DNA of 22,968 bases from positions 1 through 22,968 of the forward strand of contig CAJUDO010000039.1 in assembly GCA_910585405.1 (NCBI GenBank), given 5' to 3'. Both the position numbers and the translations under genes were made by a program. The notes under the pieces were generated by a model, which saw nothing but the letters and a program-made list of their open reading frames with translations, was not told the DNA's origin and did no database searches. Positions 13,333 to 21,118 of this stretch are shown one piece after another; the stretch's first letter is position 1; every line of letters starts with the position of its first letter. The DNA is from an uncultured Peptococcaceae bacterium. GTDB lineage: Bacteria > Bacillota > Peptococcia > Peptococcales > Peptococcaceae.

Positions 13333-15396
13333 ATGAATCAGAAAGCCAAAAAATATTTAAGTATTTTGTGTGTTTTTTTTATGTTGTGTTCATTGATGCC
13401 AACGGCAGCGTTTGCCGCAGATGAAGACAGCACATCCGCTCAGGCGATTGATTTGAGCAAATACAAAACCACGTCTTATTATTACAATGGTACAATTATC
13501 ACAGCGGATGAGGAAAAAGGGGAAGATAATGACGGGAATCCTATTTATGCCAAATCTGTCATTGTAGGAGACGGACACATTGCGGCAGTTGCCTATACGG
13601 AAGAAGAAGCTGCGATTTTAGCTGACACAGTGCAGAAATATAATTGCCGCCGTGTGGATTTGAACGGCAAAACAATGATTCCTGCTTTTGTAGACCCGCA
13701 CGGGCATATTGATATGGTGGGACAATATTTCAGTGCATCTCCGGCAAATGATATTATCAGTTTAGAAATGTTGGTAGAGCAGGGTAAAAAAGATTTCAAT
13801 ACATGGGTAAACGATCATACCTATGATGATGTCTATGGCACTATCGAACCCGGCGGAAAATATTGGTTTGTAACCCATGGCTTTGATAATACTGCCTTTA
13901 AGACAAACAACTTTGATAAAGGCGAATATGCAATGCCTACAAAAGACATTCTGGATAAAATCTCTACGGAATATCCCATTATCTATATTCACGCCAGCAA
14001 CCATCTGTGCGGCGTCAACTCATTGGGACTGAAGCTTTTGAGCGAAAAGATGGACACTTTAAAAACGGCAGCGCCGCAGCAATATGCTTATGTGAATCCA
14101 GAAGTAAACTGGGACAAAGATGAAAACGGCGAGTATACAGGTATTCTGCGGGAAGGTGGCTTTTATGCATTATACATGGTTGAACCAGTGCTGACCGACA
14201 ATTCCCGTACCAGAATTGCTGATGCGGCAGGTACTTTGGCGAATGCTATGGATATCTATGCAGGCTATGGGCTTACTACTGCAGTAGCGGGTGGTGGTAA
14301 AAAAATGTCTGCTCTGATGGCACAGATCCCCAGAGAGGAACGTATTATTGATGTAGAAAATGTAGTGGGCTACGATAGCAAAGAATTGATGCAGGGATAT
14401 ACCAGCGCAGCAGCTCCTTATGATGGGAATAATCTGCGGCATCATTGCATCAAAATTTTCCTGGATGGTTCTCCGCAGGGGAAAACAGCTTGGTTTGCTG
14501 TAAACAGTAAGGACACCGTATCTGGCGGCGGCTACTATAAAGATGCAAACGAAGTATTGCTGGATGGCAAGGAACATGCTTGGTGGTATGGAGAAGCTGA
14601 AGGCAAAAAGGTAAATGAGGAAAAGTTGACAGAATATTTCGTGGATTGCATACAGTCCGGTTGGCAGTTCACCTGTCATGCGAATGGTACTGGCGGAATT
14701 CAGGAGTTTATCGACAGTTATCGGGATGCTTTGAAACATTGCGGTATTGATATTAATGACGCCAAAGCGATTGCAGAAGTACAGGAACGTATTCGTCCTG
14801 TTATCATTCATGGTCAGACAATCACATTGGAGCAGGTAGAAGAATGTAAGAAGTTAGGAATTAATATTTCCTTCTTTGTGGACCATGTATATTATTACGG
14901 CGATTATCATCTCTGCTCCACATTAGGGCCGGAGCGCGGTCAGCTGATAAGTCCGATGGCAGACGCTATGGAAGGCGATAAAATCATGGTTACGGTACAT
15001 CAGGATGCGCCGATTTCTACACCGGATATGGTATTCTCTATCTATAACGCAGCTACCCGCATCACCAGAGATGGGCAGGCTATCGGCCGTGGCTCTGCCG
15101 ATGGCAGCAGCGACAGTGATGCACGAATCACAGACTGGCAGAATAAAAAATATGATACCAGAGATGAACGAATCAGTGCTTATGAAGCATTAAAATGTGC
15201 AACCATCAACAGTGCTTGGCAGAACTTTGAAGAAAATCAGAAAGGCTCTATCAGCGTAGGAAAACAGGCTGATTTTGTAATCTTGAGTGTAAATATTTTG
15301 TCTGATGAATTTTTGGGAATGACTCCTATGGAGGCAAAAGCTGGCACCTTCGTTGAAAAAACCATCAATAATGGGAAAGTAATTTATCAGAAGTAA
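13333..15396 (+). CDS. Secreted YtcJ-like amidohydrolase (Amidohydro_3)
   Basis: This 687-residue metal-dependent hydrolase belongs to the amidohydrolase superfamily, YtcJ-like group (PF07969). A signal peptide MNQKAKKYLSILCVFFMLCS ends near AFA (residue 28), so it is exported, whereas most YtcJ-like proteins are cytosolic. The TIM-barrel metal site is visible: HGH at 123-125, the strand with IKIFLDGS that can supply a bridging Lys, His449 in FTCHANG, His493 in VIIHGQT, and Asp558 in HQDAP. The C-terminus closes the flanking beta domain with GKQADFVIL. The substrate is unknown; relatives act on N-acyl or cyclic amide bonds. ATG at 13333 follows GGGGGG; upstream in-frame starts would bury the signal peptide. 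Confidence 0.85.
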   Translation: MNQKAKKYLSILCVFFMLCSLMPTAAFAADEDSTSAQAIDLSKYKTTSYYYNGTIITADEEKGEDNDGNPIYAKSVIVGDGHIAAVAYTEEEAAILADTVQKYNCRRVDLNGKTMIPAFVDPHGHIDMVGQYFSASPANDIISLEMLVEQGKKDFNTWVNDHTYDDVYGTIEPGGKYWFVTHGFDNTAFKTNNFDKGEYAMPTKDILDKISTEYPIIYIHASNHLCGVNSLGLKLLSEKMDTLKTAAPQQYAYVNPEVNWDKDENGEYTGILREGGFYALYMVEPVLTDNSRTRIADAAGTLANAMDIYAGYGLTTAVAGGGKKMSALMAQIPREERIIDVENVVGYDSKELMQGYTSAAAPYDGNNLRHHCIKIFLDGSPQGKTAWFAVNSKDTVSGGGYYKDANEVLLDGKEHAWWYGEAEGKKVNEEKLTEYFVDCIQSGWQFTCHANGTGGIQEFIDSYRDALKHCGIDINDAKAIAEVQERIRPVIIHGQTITLEQVEECKKLGINISFFVDHVYYYGDYHLCSTLGPERGQLISPMADAMEGDKIMVTVHQDAPISTPDMVFSIYNAATRITRDGQAIGRGSADGSSDSDARITDWQNKKYDTRDERISAYEALKCATINSAWQNFEENQKGSISVGKQADFVILSVNILSDEFLGMTPMEAKAGTFVEKTINNGKVIYQK

Positions 15397-15425
15397 AACA
15401 CATAAAAAGTAAAGTTTTATAAGAT

Positions 15426-15465
15426 AGCAGCAGCTTTGTGAGATCACGAAAGCTGCTGCTTTTTG
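15426..15465 (+). terminator. Terminator of amidohydrolase gene
   Basis: The perfect 12-bp stem AGCAGCAGCTTT/AAAGCTGCTGCT, with an inner GTGA/TCAC extension, is followed by five T. Confidence 0.9.
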
Positions 15466-15477
15466 ATTAGTATAAAC

Positions 15478-15501
15478 CATATCATGACGCGACGCGATAT
15501 G
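15478..15501. promoter_or_regulatory. Inverted repeat upstream of M13 peptidase promoter
   Basis: CATATC (15478-15483) and GATATG (15496-15501) flank a GC-rich centre with a tandem GACGC. It ends 18 bp before the -35 box and could be a regulator site. The role is inferred from position only. Confidence 0.35.
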
Positions 15502-15519
15502 ATGTTGAAGAATGGACAG

Positions 15520-15549
15520 TTGATTCCTGTTCCAGAGAAATGCTATAAT
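15520..15549 (+). promoter_or_regulatory. Promoter of M13 peptidase operon
   Basis: TTGATT (15520-15525), 18 bp and TATAAT (15544-15549) with an extended TGC. The predicted start near 15556 leaves a leader of about 64 nt. Confidence 0.7.
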
Positions 15550-15619
15550 GAGGTAAAACAGGTATTGGCGGATAGAATAAATTTGTAATTCGTCAAAATA
15601 AAAAAGAAAGGGGTTACAT

Positions 15620-17986
15620 ATGGTAGGCTTCAAGAAAGGGTTAGCGACATTTTTAGTCGCTGCAATGCTAACGACAACCATGCCGACAGGGGCAGTTTTT
15701 GCGCAGGAGAATGACGCAACCAGAGGAGAGGTTGTACAAATGCTTTTGACAGCGGCGGACGATTATCATCCCAATGTGCAGAAAACCGACATTATCAAGG
15801 GCTATGAGGATGGACAGCTGCACGAGGAAAAAACGGTTACACGGGCAGAGGCTTTGATTATGCTGAACCGCGCGTTTGGTGGGTTCCCAGAATTAAAGGG
15901 AAACACCCTGCGGCTGGCAATTCCCAAAGAGGATTTTTCAGATATCCCGAAATGGGCGGAAGCGGAACCGATGCCTGTATTTGACGCTGGAATTGTTGCA
16001 GGAACCGCGCCGGGGGTATTTTCTCCAGATGAGAATGTGACGACCGAGCAAATGGAGTTGTTTATTGACAGAGTATTCACGCTGTACAGTACAAATCCGA
16101 AGGACAGCTTCTATTCATCCGTGAACAAAAACGGGCTGGAAACTATGACAATCCGAAACGGTATGGCAGAGGCGGGAACCATTGCAGATGTGGATGATAT
16201 GGTTGCCGGACAAATCACAGAGTTGATTGCAGAGACTGTAAACAGCAGTCCTAAACCCGGTTCGGCACAGGAAAAAATTAAAATTCTTTACGATACGATT
16301 ATGGATATGGAAGCGCGGAACGCGGCAGGATATGATCCAATCAAAGCAGATCTTGCTGCTATCGACGCAATCGACAGCTTAAAGGATTTGGAAACAACAG
16401 AATTGCTGAATGGAACAGAGTTTGCGCTGGGGGAATTTTTGGGATTCGGAGTTGGCATTGACGCACTGGACAGCAGTGTTTATTCCATGAATTTTCTTAC
16501 CGTGTCTGCTCCATTGTCACAACAGGCATATATCGGCGAAAATGATACGCAAAAGCAGGCGTATTTGAAATATCTGAAAACGCTCCTGATGCTGTGCGGC
16601 TGGGACGAGACACAGGCTGTCCGGGACGCGCAGGCGGTGTTTGATTTTGAAGCAAAGTTGTCCGCAGCGGCGCTGCCGCCGGCGTACCAGTATGATTTGG
16701 ATAAAATTTATAATGTGTACAGCTATGAGGATTTGTGTAAGGCGTTTCCGACAGTAGACATCAACACTGTTTATGAAAAGATAGGCTACAAGCCAACGGA
16801 TACTGTGATTGTCGGAGATGTGGGGCTGATGAAGTGTGTATCTGGACTTCTGACGGAAGAGAATCTGGATATTCTTAAGCTATATTTGAAATCAAGCATC
16901 ATACGATACAGCGCGGAAAGATTGAGTCAGGATTTTTGTGAGGCAAAAGCCACTTATATGCAGGAAGCTTATGGAATTTCAGGTTCTATTTCCCTTGAAA
17001 CGAAAGCAGCTTTCGTTGTTTCGGAAAATTTATACGATTATGTCGGAGAGGCATATGCGGAAAAATATTTCACAGAGCAGATGAATGAAGATATCACCGG
17101 AATGATTCACGATTTTATTGCAGTATATAAAGAACGAATTCAAAATCTGACCTGGATGAGCGATGCGACTAAGGAAAAAGCCATCTTGAAGTTGGATAAT
17201 ATGCGTATTAATGTGGGTGCACCAGATTATGACGCCATTGAATCTGCTATGGACGGCGCACAGCTCAAAAGCGTGGCCGATGGTGGCAGTTATTATGACA
17301 ATATAATAGAAATCAGCAGAGCGAATGTACAGGGAGACGCTCGATTGTTTGGAACGCCGGTGGACAAAGAGCAGTGGATTACTACACCGCAAACAGTAAA
17401 TGCATTTTATATGCCGTCATTTAATTCCATCAATTTCCCGGCAGCATTCCTGCAGGGAGAAATCTACAGCGAAGACGCGTCTTATGAGGAAAACCTCGGC
17501 GCAATCGGCACCGTTATTGCCCATGAAATCTCTCACGCGTTTGATTCCAGCGGCGCGCAGTATGACGAACAGGGCAATGCAGTGAATTGGTGGACAGAAG
17601 AAGACGCCGCAGCGTTTGACGCATTATGTCAGGAAACTGTCAAGTATTTTGACGGCCAGGAATCGGCGCCCGGGATCGCAATGGACGGTATGCTGACTTT
17701 GACTGAGAATATCGCAGATTTAGGCGCAGTTGTCTGTGCTACTTCCGTTGGAGAAAAGACAGAGGGCTTTGATTTTAAGAAATTTTATGAAAGCTATGCG
17801 AATCTGTGGCTTTCGACTGCATCAAGAGAATATATGCAGTATCTGAGTGAAATTGACACCCATAGTGCCAGTTGTGTGCGGGTAGACCGTGTGCTGCAGA
17901 GTACAGACAAATTCTATGAAGTGTTTGATATTGATGAAGAGGATGGGATGTATGTGCCGCCGGAGGAACGCGTGCGTATTTGGTAA
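15620..17986 (+). CDS. SLH-anchored M13 (neprilysin-like) metallopeptidase
   Basis: This is a 788-residue exported zinc endopeptidase. A signal peptide (about residues 1-28, ending VFA) is followed by two SLH-type repeats. The first runs about 33-88 (IIKGYEDGQ, then VTRAEALIMLNRAFG). The second runs about 105-155 (FSDIPKWAEAEPM, then GIVAGTAPGVFSPDENV). They should hold it on secondary cell wall polymer. The rest is a full M13 domain with substrate-binding NAFYMPSFNSINFPAAFLQ, zinc motif HEISH (His635, His639, catalytic Glu636) and third ligand Glu696 in ENIAD. The C-terminal block HSASCVRVDRVLQ and the final RIW are where neprilysin has its transition-state His and Arg and ends CRVW. It is likely a cell-surface oligopeptidase; the substrate is unknown. 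ATG 15620 follows AGAAAGGGG. Confidence 0.92.
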   Translation: MVGFKKGLATFLVAAMLTTTMPTGAVFAQENDATRGEVVQMLLTAADDYHPNVQKTDIIKGYEDGQLHEEKTVTRAEALIMLNRAFGGFPELKGNTLRLAIPKEDFSDIPKWAEAEPMPVFDAGIVAGTAPGVFSPDENVTTEQMELFIDRVFTLYSTNPKDSFYSSVNKNGLETMTIRNGMAEAGTIADVDDMVAGQITELIAETVNSSPKPGSAQEKIKILYDTIMDMEARNAAGYDPIKADLAAIDAIDSLKDLETTELLNGTEFALGEFLGFGVGIDALDSSVYSMNFLTVSAPLSQQAYIGENDTQKQAYLKYLKTLLMLCGWDETQAVRDAQAVFDFEAKLSAAALPPAYQYDLDKIYNVYSYEDLCKAFPTVDINTVYEKIGYKPTDTVIVGDVGLMKCVSGLLTEENLDILKLYLKSSIIRYSAERLSQDFCEAKATYMQEAYGISGSISLETKAAFVVSENLYDYVGEAYAEKYFTEQMNEDITGMIHDFIAVYKERIQNLTWMSDATKEKAILKLDNMRINVGAPDYDAIESAMDGAQLKSVADGGSYYDNIIEISRANVQGDARLFGTPVDKEQWITTPQTVNAFYMPSFNSINFPAAFLQGEIYSEDASYEENLGAIGTVIAHEISHAFDSSGAQYDEQGNAVNWWTEEDAAAFDALCQETVKYFDGQESAPGIAMDGMLTLTENIADLGAVVCATSVGEKTEGFDFKKFYESYANLWLSTASREYMQYLSEIDTHSASCVRVDRVLQSTDKFYEVFDIDEEDGMYVPPEERVRIW

Positions 17987-18006
17987 GAAAAAAAGGAGGA
18001 AGCTTG

Positions 18007-18915
18007 ATGAAAAAGAAATTGGTTTCGTTATGTTTACTGCTATGTGTGATGTTTTCCGCTTCCACTGTTTTTGCGGCGGACACGGAATATATCCCGCTTC
18101 GTGAAACCTTTGAGAATATGGGATGGACGGTATCATGGTTTGCCGAGACCCCAGAGAAGGTATTTGTCAATATCGGGGCTTATCAGCTTGTGTTTCAGGA
18201 CGGCAGCAGTCGAGTTATTGTTGATGAGGGCGAGTTTGATATCGGCAAAAAAGCTTACGTAGAGGACGGCGTGACCTACATCTTGGAGGACAACGTGGAG
18301 CTATGTGAAAGCTTATTTTTGTATCACAATGCCATTGTTGACGCGTCGGTTGCAGAAGCGGACGAATTACAGCCGCTAAAGGCGATTGACACTTCTGCTG
18401 ACAGCGTGCTTGTGTGCACATGGAATAAATATCCCGAAACTTATATAACAGGAACGGATATCACCATCAGCTATGGCGATGTGTGGGTGTTTACCGAGGA
18501 AGAGATTTACGCTTGGGGACAACAAAACGGCATGGCAGAGGATATGGAGCTTCGAATGGAGCAACTGATTGGATTACCGCCCCAGGACGGTAAAACACAT
18601 TTTTCCGTTTTGCGGGTTGACCCTGCTGACCTCTACCGTCCGTCAAGAGATAACGAGATTGACGATACTTTATCACAGCTCACTTTTCCTGAAAACGTAA
18701 CAGAAGAATATAAGGCATGGTTTACAGAAAATGCTGAATATTCCTATAATCCGCACCGCTACCCATGGACAGGTCTGGGCTATACCTACGATTGGGCGGA
18801 CAACGTCAGAGAATACGGACTTTCTGAGTTTATTTTGAAAAATGGAGCAGAGGTCAAAGTGGAAAAGACCTATACCAATGAAGAATTCTTTAAGTATATC
18901 ACGACGTTGAAATAG
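18007..18915 (+). CDS. Secreted stalk-domain protein of unknown function
   Basis: This 302-residue protein has a signal peptide (MKKKLVSLCLLLCVMFSAST, cleaved near FAA). One stalk/copper amine oxidase N-terminal-like domain follows (about 25-100): YIPLRETFENMGWTVSW, then EDGVTYILEDNVEL. The remaining 200 residues are acidic, rich in Trp and Tyr, and unrecognised; they include a run around YSYNPHRYPWTGLGYTYDW. No catalytic motif or anchor is evident. ATG at 18007 has AAGGAGG 7 nt upstream. The gene begins 20 nt after the M13 peptidase stop with no promoter between, so it is almost certainly cotranscribed and may assist or be a target of that peptidase. It shares the stalk-domain type with the protein at 8312-9244. 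Confidence 0.7.
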   Translation: MKKKLVSLCLLLCVMFSASTVFAADTEYIPLRETFENMGWTVSWFAETPEKVFVNIGAYQLVFQDGSSRVIVDEGEFDIGKKAYVEDGVTYILEDNVELCESLFLYHNAIVDASVAEADELQPLKAIDTSADSVLVCTWNKYPETYITGTDITISYGDVWVFTEEEIYAWGQQNGMAEDMELRMEQLIGLPPQDGKTHFSVLRVDPADLYRPSRDNEIDDTLSQLTFPENVTEEYKAWFTENAEYSYNPHRYPWTGLGYTYDWADNVREYGLSEFILKNGAEVKVEKTYTNEEFFKYITTLK

Positions 18916-18935
18916 TGTGATAGAAACGTGTATAG

Positions 18936-19130
18936 AAGCATGGGGAAAGCAAAACAGCAGCAGGATTTCCGTCTGGTATCATCTATGTAGTGACTGAGAA
19001 AGAGGCAAATCAGAATGGTTATACTATTCAACGGTGCAGAAGGAACGATTGCAGGTGGAAATACTGCTGTGTTAGCATTTCGTAACTGTATCAGACAAAC
19101 GTCAAGCAGGAAATCAGCTCGATAATAAAA
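18936..19130 (+). pseudogene. Decayed fragment of a surface/pilin-type protein domain
   Basis: One frame reads GFPSGIIYVVTEKEANQNGY (18963-19022). The match continues after a one-base shift as ILFNGAEGTIAGGNTAVLAF (about 19022-19080) plus RN, then breaks up again. The pattern TEKEANxNGY ... GxxGTIAGGxTAxxxFxN resembles a repeat found near the C-termini of Gram-positive pilin and collagen-adhesin-like proteins (DUF7601-like, from memory). There is no start, no sorting signal and at least one frameshift, so this is a remnant. Family assignment is tentative; the split reading frame is directly visible. Confidence 0.45.
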
Positions 19131-19143
19131 GGATGAAGTGATG

Positions 19144-19191
19144 AAAAAAACGCGGCGGCAAGATGGAGTTTTAAGGCACCATCTCGCTGCC
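19144..19191 (-). terminator. Hairpin with leftward U-tract (orphan terminator)
   Basis: GGCGGC-A-AGATGG (19154-19166) pairs with CCATCT-C-GCTGCC (19179-19191), with one mismatch and one G-U. Leftward it is followed by seven U (A-run 19144-19150); rightward the tract GTTGTGTCTTTG is poor. It could end the M13/stalk operon weakly rightward or stop an unidentified leftward RNA. Confidence 0.55.
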
Positions 19192-19263
19192 GTTGTGTCT
19201 TTGCCCTATTTGATATTGCAATTTAGTTTAAAATTAAAAACGAAAATTTAAGAAAAATTTTAC

Positions 19264-19292
19264 TTGCATAGAAAAAATCGCTGTGCTATAAT
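19264..19292 (+). promoter_or_regulatory. Promoter of rpsF-ssb-rpsR
   Basis: TTGCAT (19264-19269), 17 bp and TATAAT (19287-19292) with an extended TGC. The leader begins near 19299. Confidence 0.75.
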
Positions 19293-19307
19293 AAACAAGT
19301 TATAGAT

Positions 19308-19350
19308 ATCCCTGCTCTGACAAAGTTAGAGCCATTAGTCCGGGGGGAGG
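19308..19350 (+). promoter_or_regulatory. Candidate S6:S18-binding leader element
   Basis: A 7-bp hairpin CTCTGAC-AAA-GTTAGAG (19315-19331) is enclosed by CCC (about 19310-19312) and the GGGGGG run (19342-19347). A CCG trinucleotide (19340-19342) lies in the 3' part of the internal loop. Bacterial rpsF leaders often carry a structure with a conserved CCG that binds the S6:S18 pair for feedback. Pairing the G-run would hide the ribosome site GGAGGAGG. The assignment is by position and shape. Confidence 0.55.
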
Positions 19351-19361
19351 AGGTGCACACG

Positions 19362-19652
19362 ATGCGTGATTATGAATTACTGTATATCATTAAACCAGAA
19401 GTTGCTGAAGATGCAATCGACGGCATTGTAGAAAAATTCAATGGTATCCTGGTAAAAGAAGGCGCAGAGGTAGTTAATGTTGACAAATGGGGTAAACGTA
19501 AGTTGGCCTATGAAATCGACAAAAAGTATCGTGAAGGTTACTATGTATTAGTAAAATTCAACGGTCCGGCTGCCGCTGTAGACGAATGTGATCGTTTGAT
19601 GAAAATTGATGACAACATTCTGCGTCAGTTAACAACAAAAGTCGGCGAATAA
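19362..19652 (+). CDS. rpsF: 30S ribosomal protein S6
   Basis: Small-subunit protein S6, 96 residues, normal for the phylum; it pairs with S18 on the platform of the 30S subunit. The start MRDYELLYIIKPEV and the later WGKRKLAYEI and YREGYYVLVKF are family hallmarks. The ATG at 19362 is chosen with GGAGGAGG 6-7 nt upstream; a GTG at 19353 overlaps that site. It is the first gene of the rpsF-ssb-rpsR operon, widely conserved near the Bacillota origin. Confidence 0.97.
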   Translation: MRDYELLYIIKPEVAEDAIDGIVEKFNGILVKEGAEVVNVDKWGKRKLAYEIDKKYREGYYVLVKFNGPAAAVDECDRLMKIDDNILRQLTTKVGE

Positions 19653-19673
19653 TTTCTTAATGGAGAGCTTATT

Positions 19674-20114
19674 ATGAACAAAGTTATGTTGATTGGTCGT
19701 CTGACTAGAGATCCCGAACTGCGTTATACCCAGTCCGGCACTGCTGTAGCAAGTTTCTCATTGGCTGTAGACCGCCGCTTCAGCAATCAAAACGGTGAAC
19801 GGGAAGCGGATTTTATTAATTGCGTGGCTTGGAATAAGTCCGCTGAGTTTGTAGCGAATTATTTCCATAAGGGCAAGCAGATGGCTCTGGAAGGTCGTTT
19901 GCAGGTACGTAGCTATGAAGGAAACGACGGGCAAAGACGTTGGGTAACAGAAGTTGTAGCGGAACAGATTGAATTTGTCGGCTCTAAGAATGATAATAAT
20001 TCTGGTGGCGGCAGACAGGATTATCAAAATACAAATCAAAATGCTGCGCCGACAGGCTCTAATTTGGGTCTGGGCGAAGAAATCGTATTTGATGATAATG
20101 ACTTACCTTTCTAA
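19674..20114 (+). CDS. ssb: Single-stranded DNA-binding protein
   Basis: SSB, 146 residues, coats single-stranded DNA in replication, repair and recombination. The OB fold fills residues 1-110 (MNKVMLIGRLTRDPELRYTQ, then FINCVAWNKSAEFVANY). A disordered linker rich in N, G and Q follows. The conserved acidic tip DDNDLPF recruits replication and repair partners. It lies 21 nt after rpsF with its own GGAG site. Placement between rpsF and rpsR is the usual one. Confidence 0.97.
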   Translation: MNKVMLIGRLTRDPELRYTQSGTAVASFSLAVDRRFSNQNGEREADFINCVAWNKSAEFVANYFHKGKQMALEGRLQVRSYEGNDGQRRWVTEVVAEQIEFVGSKNDNNSGGGRQDYQNTNQNAAPTGSNLGLGEEIVFDDNDLPF

Positions 20115-20132
20115 TGAAGGAGGAACCAGATC

Positions 20133-20369
20133 ATGGCAAGACGTGAACGCAACCCAAGAAAAATGAAGAAAAAAGTTTGCGCTTTCTGTGTAGATAAAGC
20201 TGAAACGATTGATTATAAAGATGTTGTAAAGTTAAAGAAATACGTAACTGAAAGAGGTAAAATTCTGCCAAGACGTATTTCTGGCAACTGCGCAAAACAT
20301 CAGAGAGCTCTGACTGTAGCAATCAAACGTGCCAGAGTAATGGCTTTATTACCTTACACAACTGAGTAA
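20133..20369 (+). CDS. rpsR: 30S ribosomal protein S18
   Basis: Small-subunit protein S18, 78 residues, the partner of S6. The conserved block ILPRRISGNCAKHQRALTVA is intact. The N-terminal VCAFC plus the later Cys and His of NCAKHQ form a zinc-ribbon-like set, indicating the cysteine-containing (C+) version. AAGGAGG precedes the ATG, 18 nt after ssb. A terminator follows directly. Confidence 0.97.
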   Translation: MARRERNPRKMKKKVCAFCVDKAETIDYKDVVKLKKYVTERGKILPRRISGNCAKHQRALTVAIKRARVMALLPYTTE

Positions 20370-20377
20370 AATAAATT

Positions 20378-20410
20378 TCCCTGTACTGATTTCGGTGCAG
20401 GGATTTTTTT
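20378..20410 (+). terminator. Terminator of rpsF-ssb-rpsR
   Basis: The stem TCCCTGTAC/GTGCAGGGA (one G-U pair) is followed by seven T. Confidence 0.9.
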
Positions 20411-20540
20411 GTGTAAAGTAAATTGTTATCAGGAAACAGTTGTGCAAGAAAAATGGCAGGTAGAGATATGGGCATAATTATAACCACGAAAGTCTGATTC
20501 TGAAATAGGGTATTGGACGTTTTTGCGGTGCAGACAAAAG

Positions 20541-20573
20541 AAAAAACGTTAACCGCGATAGTTAACGTTTTTT
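20541..20573. terminator. Terminator after tRNA-Gly
   Basis: A perfect 13-bp stem AAAAAACGTTAAC/GTTAACGTTTTTT encloses a 7-nt loop. It begins one base beyond the CCA end of tRNA-Gly and ends the leftward tRNA transcript; the symmetry would allow rightward use too. The 130 nt between it and the rpsR terminator show nothing recognisable. Confidence 0.9.
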
Positions 20574-20574
20574 C

Positions 20575-20648
20575 TGGAGCGGGCAAGGAGAATCGAACTC
20601 CCATATTCAGCTTGGGAAGCTGATGTTCTACCACTAAACTATGCCCGC
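20575..20648 (-). tRNA. tRNA-Gly (anticodon CCC)
   Basis: A 74-nt cloverleaf with CCA encoded. The acceptor is GCGGGCA/TGCCCGC, and the T arm contains GTTCGATTC. The anticodon stem TCAGC/GCTGA holds the loop TTCCCAA, giving anticodon CCC, which reads GGG. It lies downstream of tRNA-Thr in one transcript. Confidence 0.95.
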
Positions 20649-20712
20649 ACAAATTCTATAAAATATTATAGCATGATTTCTTCTAAAAGAAAAGAGAAAA
20701 ATGAACAAAAAA

Positions 20713-20785
<73 letters not shown>

Positions 20786-20871
20786 ATAAAAGCTATCTTT
20801 GTCCACATCTATTTATACAACTGATTTTGGCTTTTCTGGAATCAGCTGCAAAAATCAATTTGATATCCTTT

Positions 20872-20901
20872 ATTATAGCATAGGCAAAAAAACACTGTCA
20901 A
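20872..20901 (-). promoter_or_regulatory. Promoter of tRNA-Thr/tRNA-Gly
   Basis: Leftward TTGACA (20901-20896), 18 bp and TATAAT (20877-20872) with an extended TGC; near-consensus strength suits stable RNA. The pre-tRNA leader is about 80 nt. Confidence 0.85.
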
Positions 20902-21041
20902 GCAGATGAATTTAAAATTTTGCTGAAAAACTATTGACCCTATCGAAAAACATTCGCTTTATCATTGACTATACGTCCAACAAAAATAAATTCCTTTGGA
21001 TGGCAGCAATTTCTAAGATTACATTTTATGAATATTCAAGC

Positions 21042-21066
21042 AAAAACAGAGGCTCTAAGCCTCTGT
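21042..21066 (-). terminator. Terminator of coiled-coil gene pair
   Basis: The stem ACAGAGGCT/AGCCTCTGT is followed leftward by five U. The stretch from here to the tRNA promoter (20902-21041) shows nothing recognisable. Confidence 0.85.
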
Positions 21067-21118
21067 CTATACATATGCCTGCTTATTGCTGAACAGCAAT
21101 GTCAATAAAATGTTGTTT

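Noticed and set aside
14170..14811. 213-codon open frame on the minus strand inside the amidohydrolase gene
   Set aside because: It lies opposite a well-supported enzyme gene, has no ribosome site and no recognisable protein features; it reflects codon bias of the sense strand.
15190..15681. 163-codon minus-strand frame spanning the end of the amidohydrolase and start of the M13 gene
   Set aside because: It crosses a strong rightward terminator and promoter and has no domain or ribosome site.
19141..19251. 36-codon frame MKKTRRQDGVLRHHLAAVVS... with a weak AAAGGATG upstream
   Set aside because: It runs through the orphan terminator hairpin, has no hydrophobic or conserved pattern and a mediocre ribosome site; chance is more likely.
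20796..20806. TTGTCCACA resembling a DnaA box
   Set aside because: A single one-mismatch copy in a tRNA leader, with no cluster and no A/T-rich unwinding region; the replication origin is not in the window.
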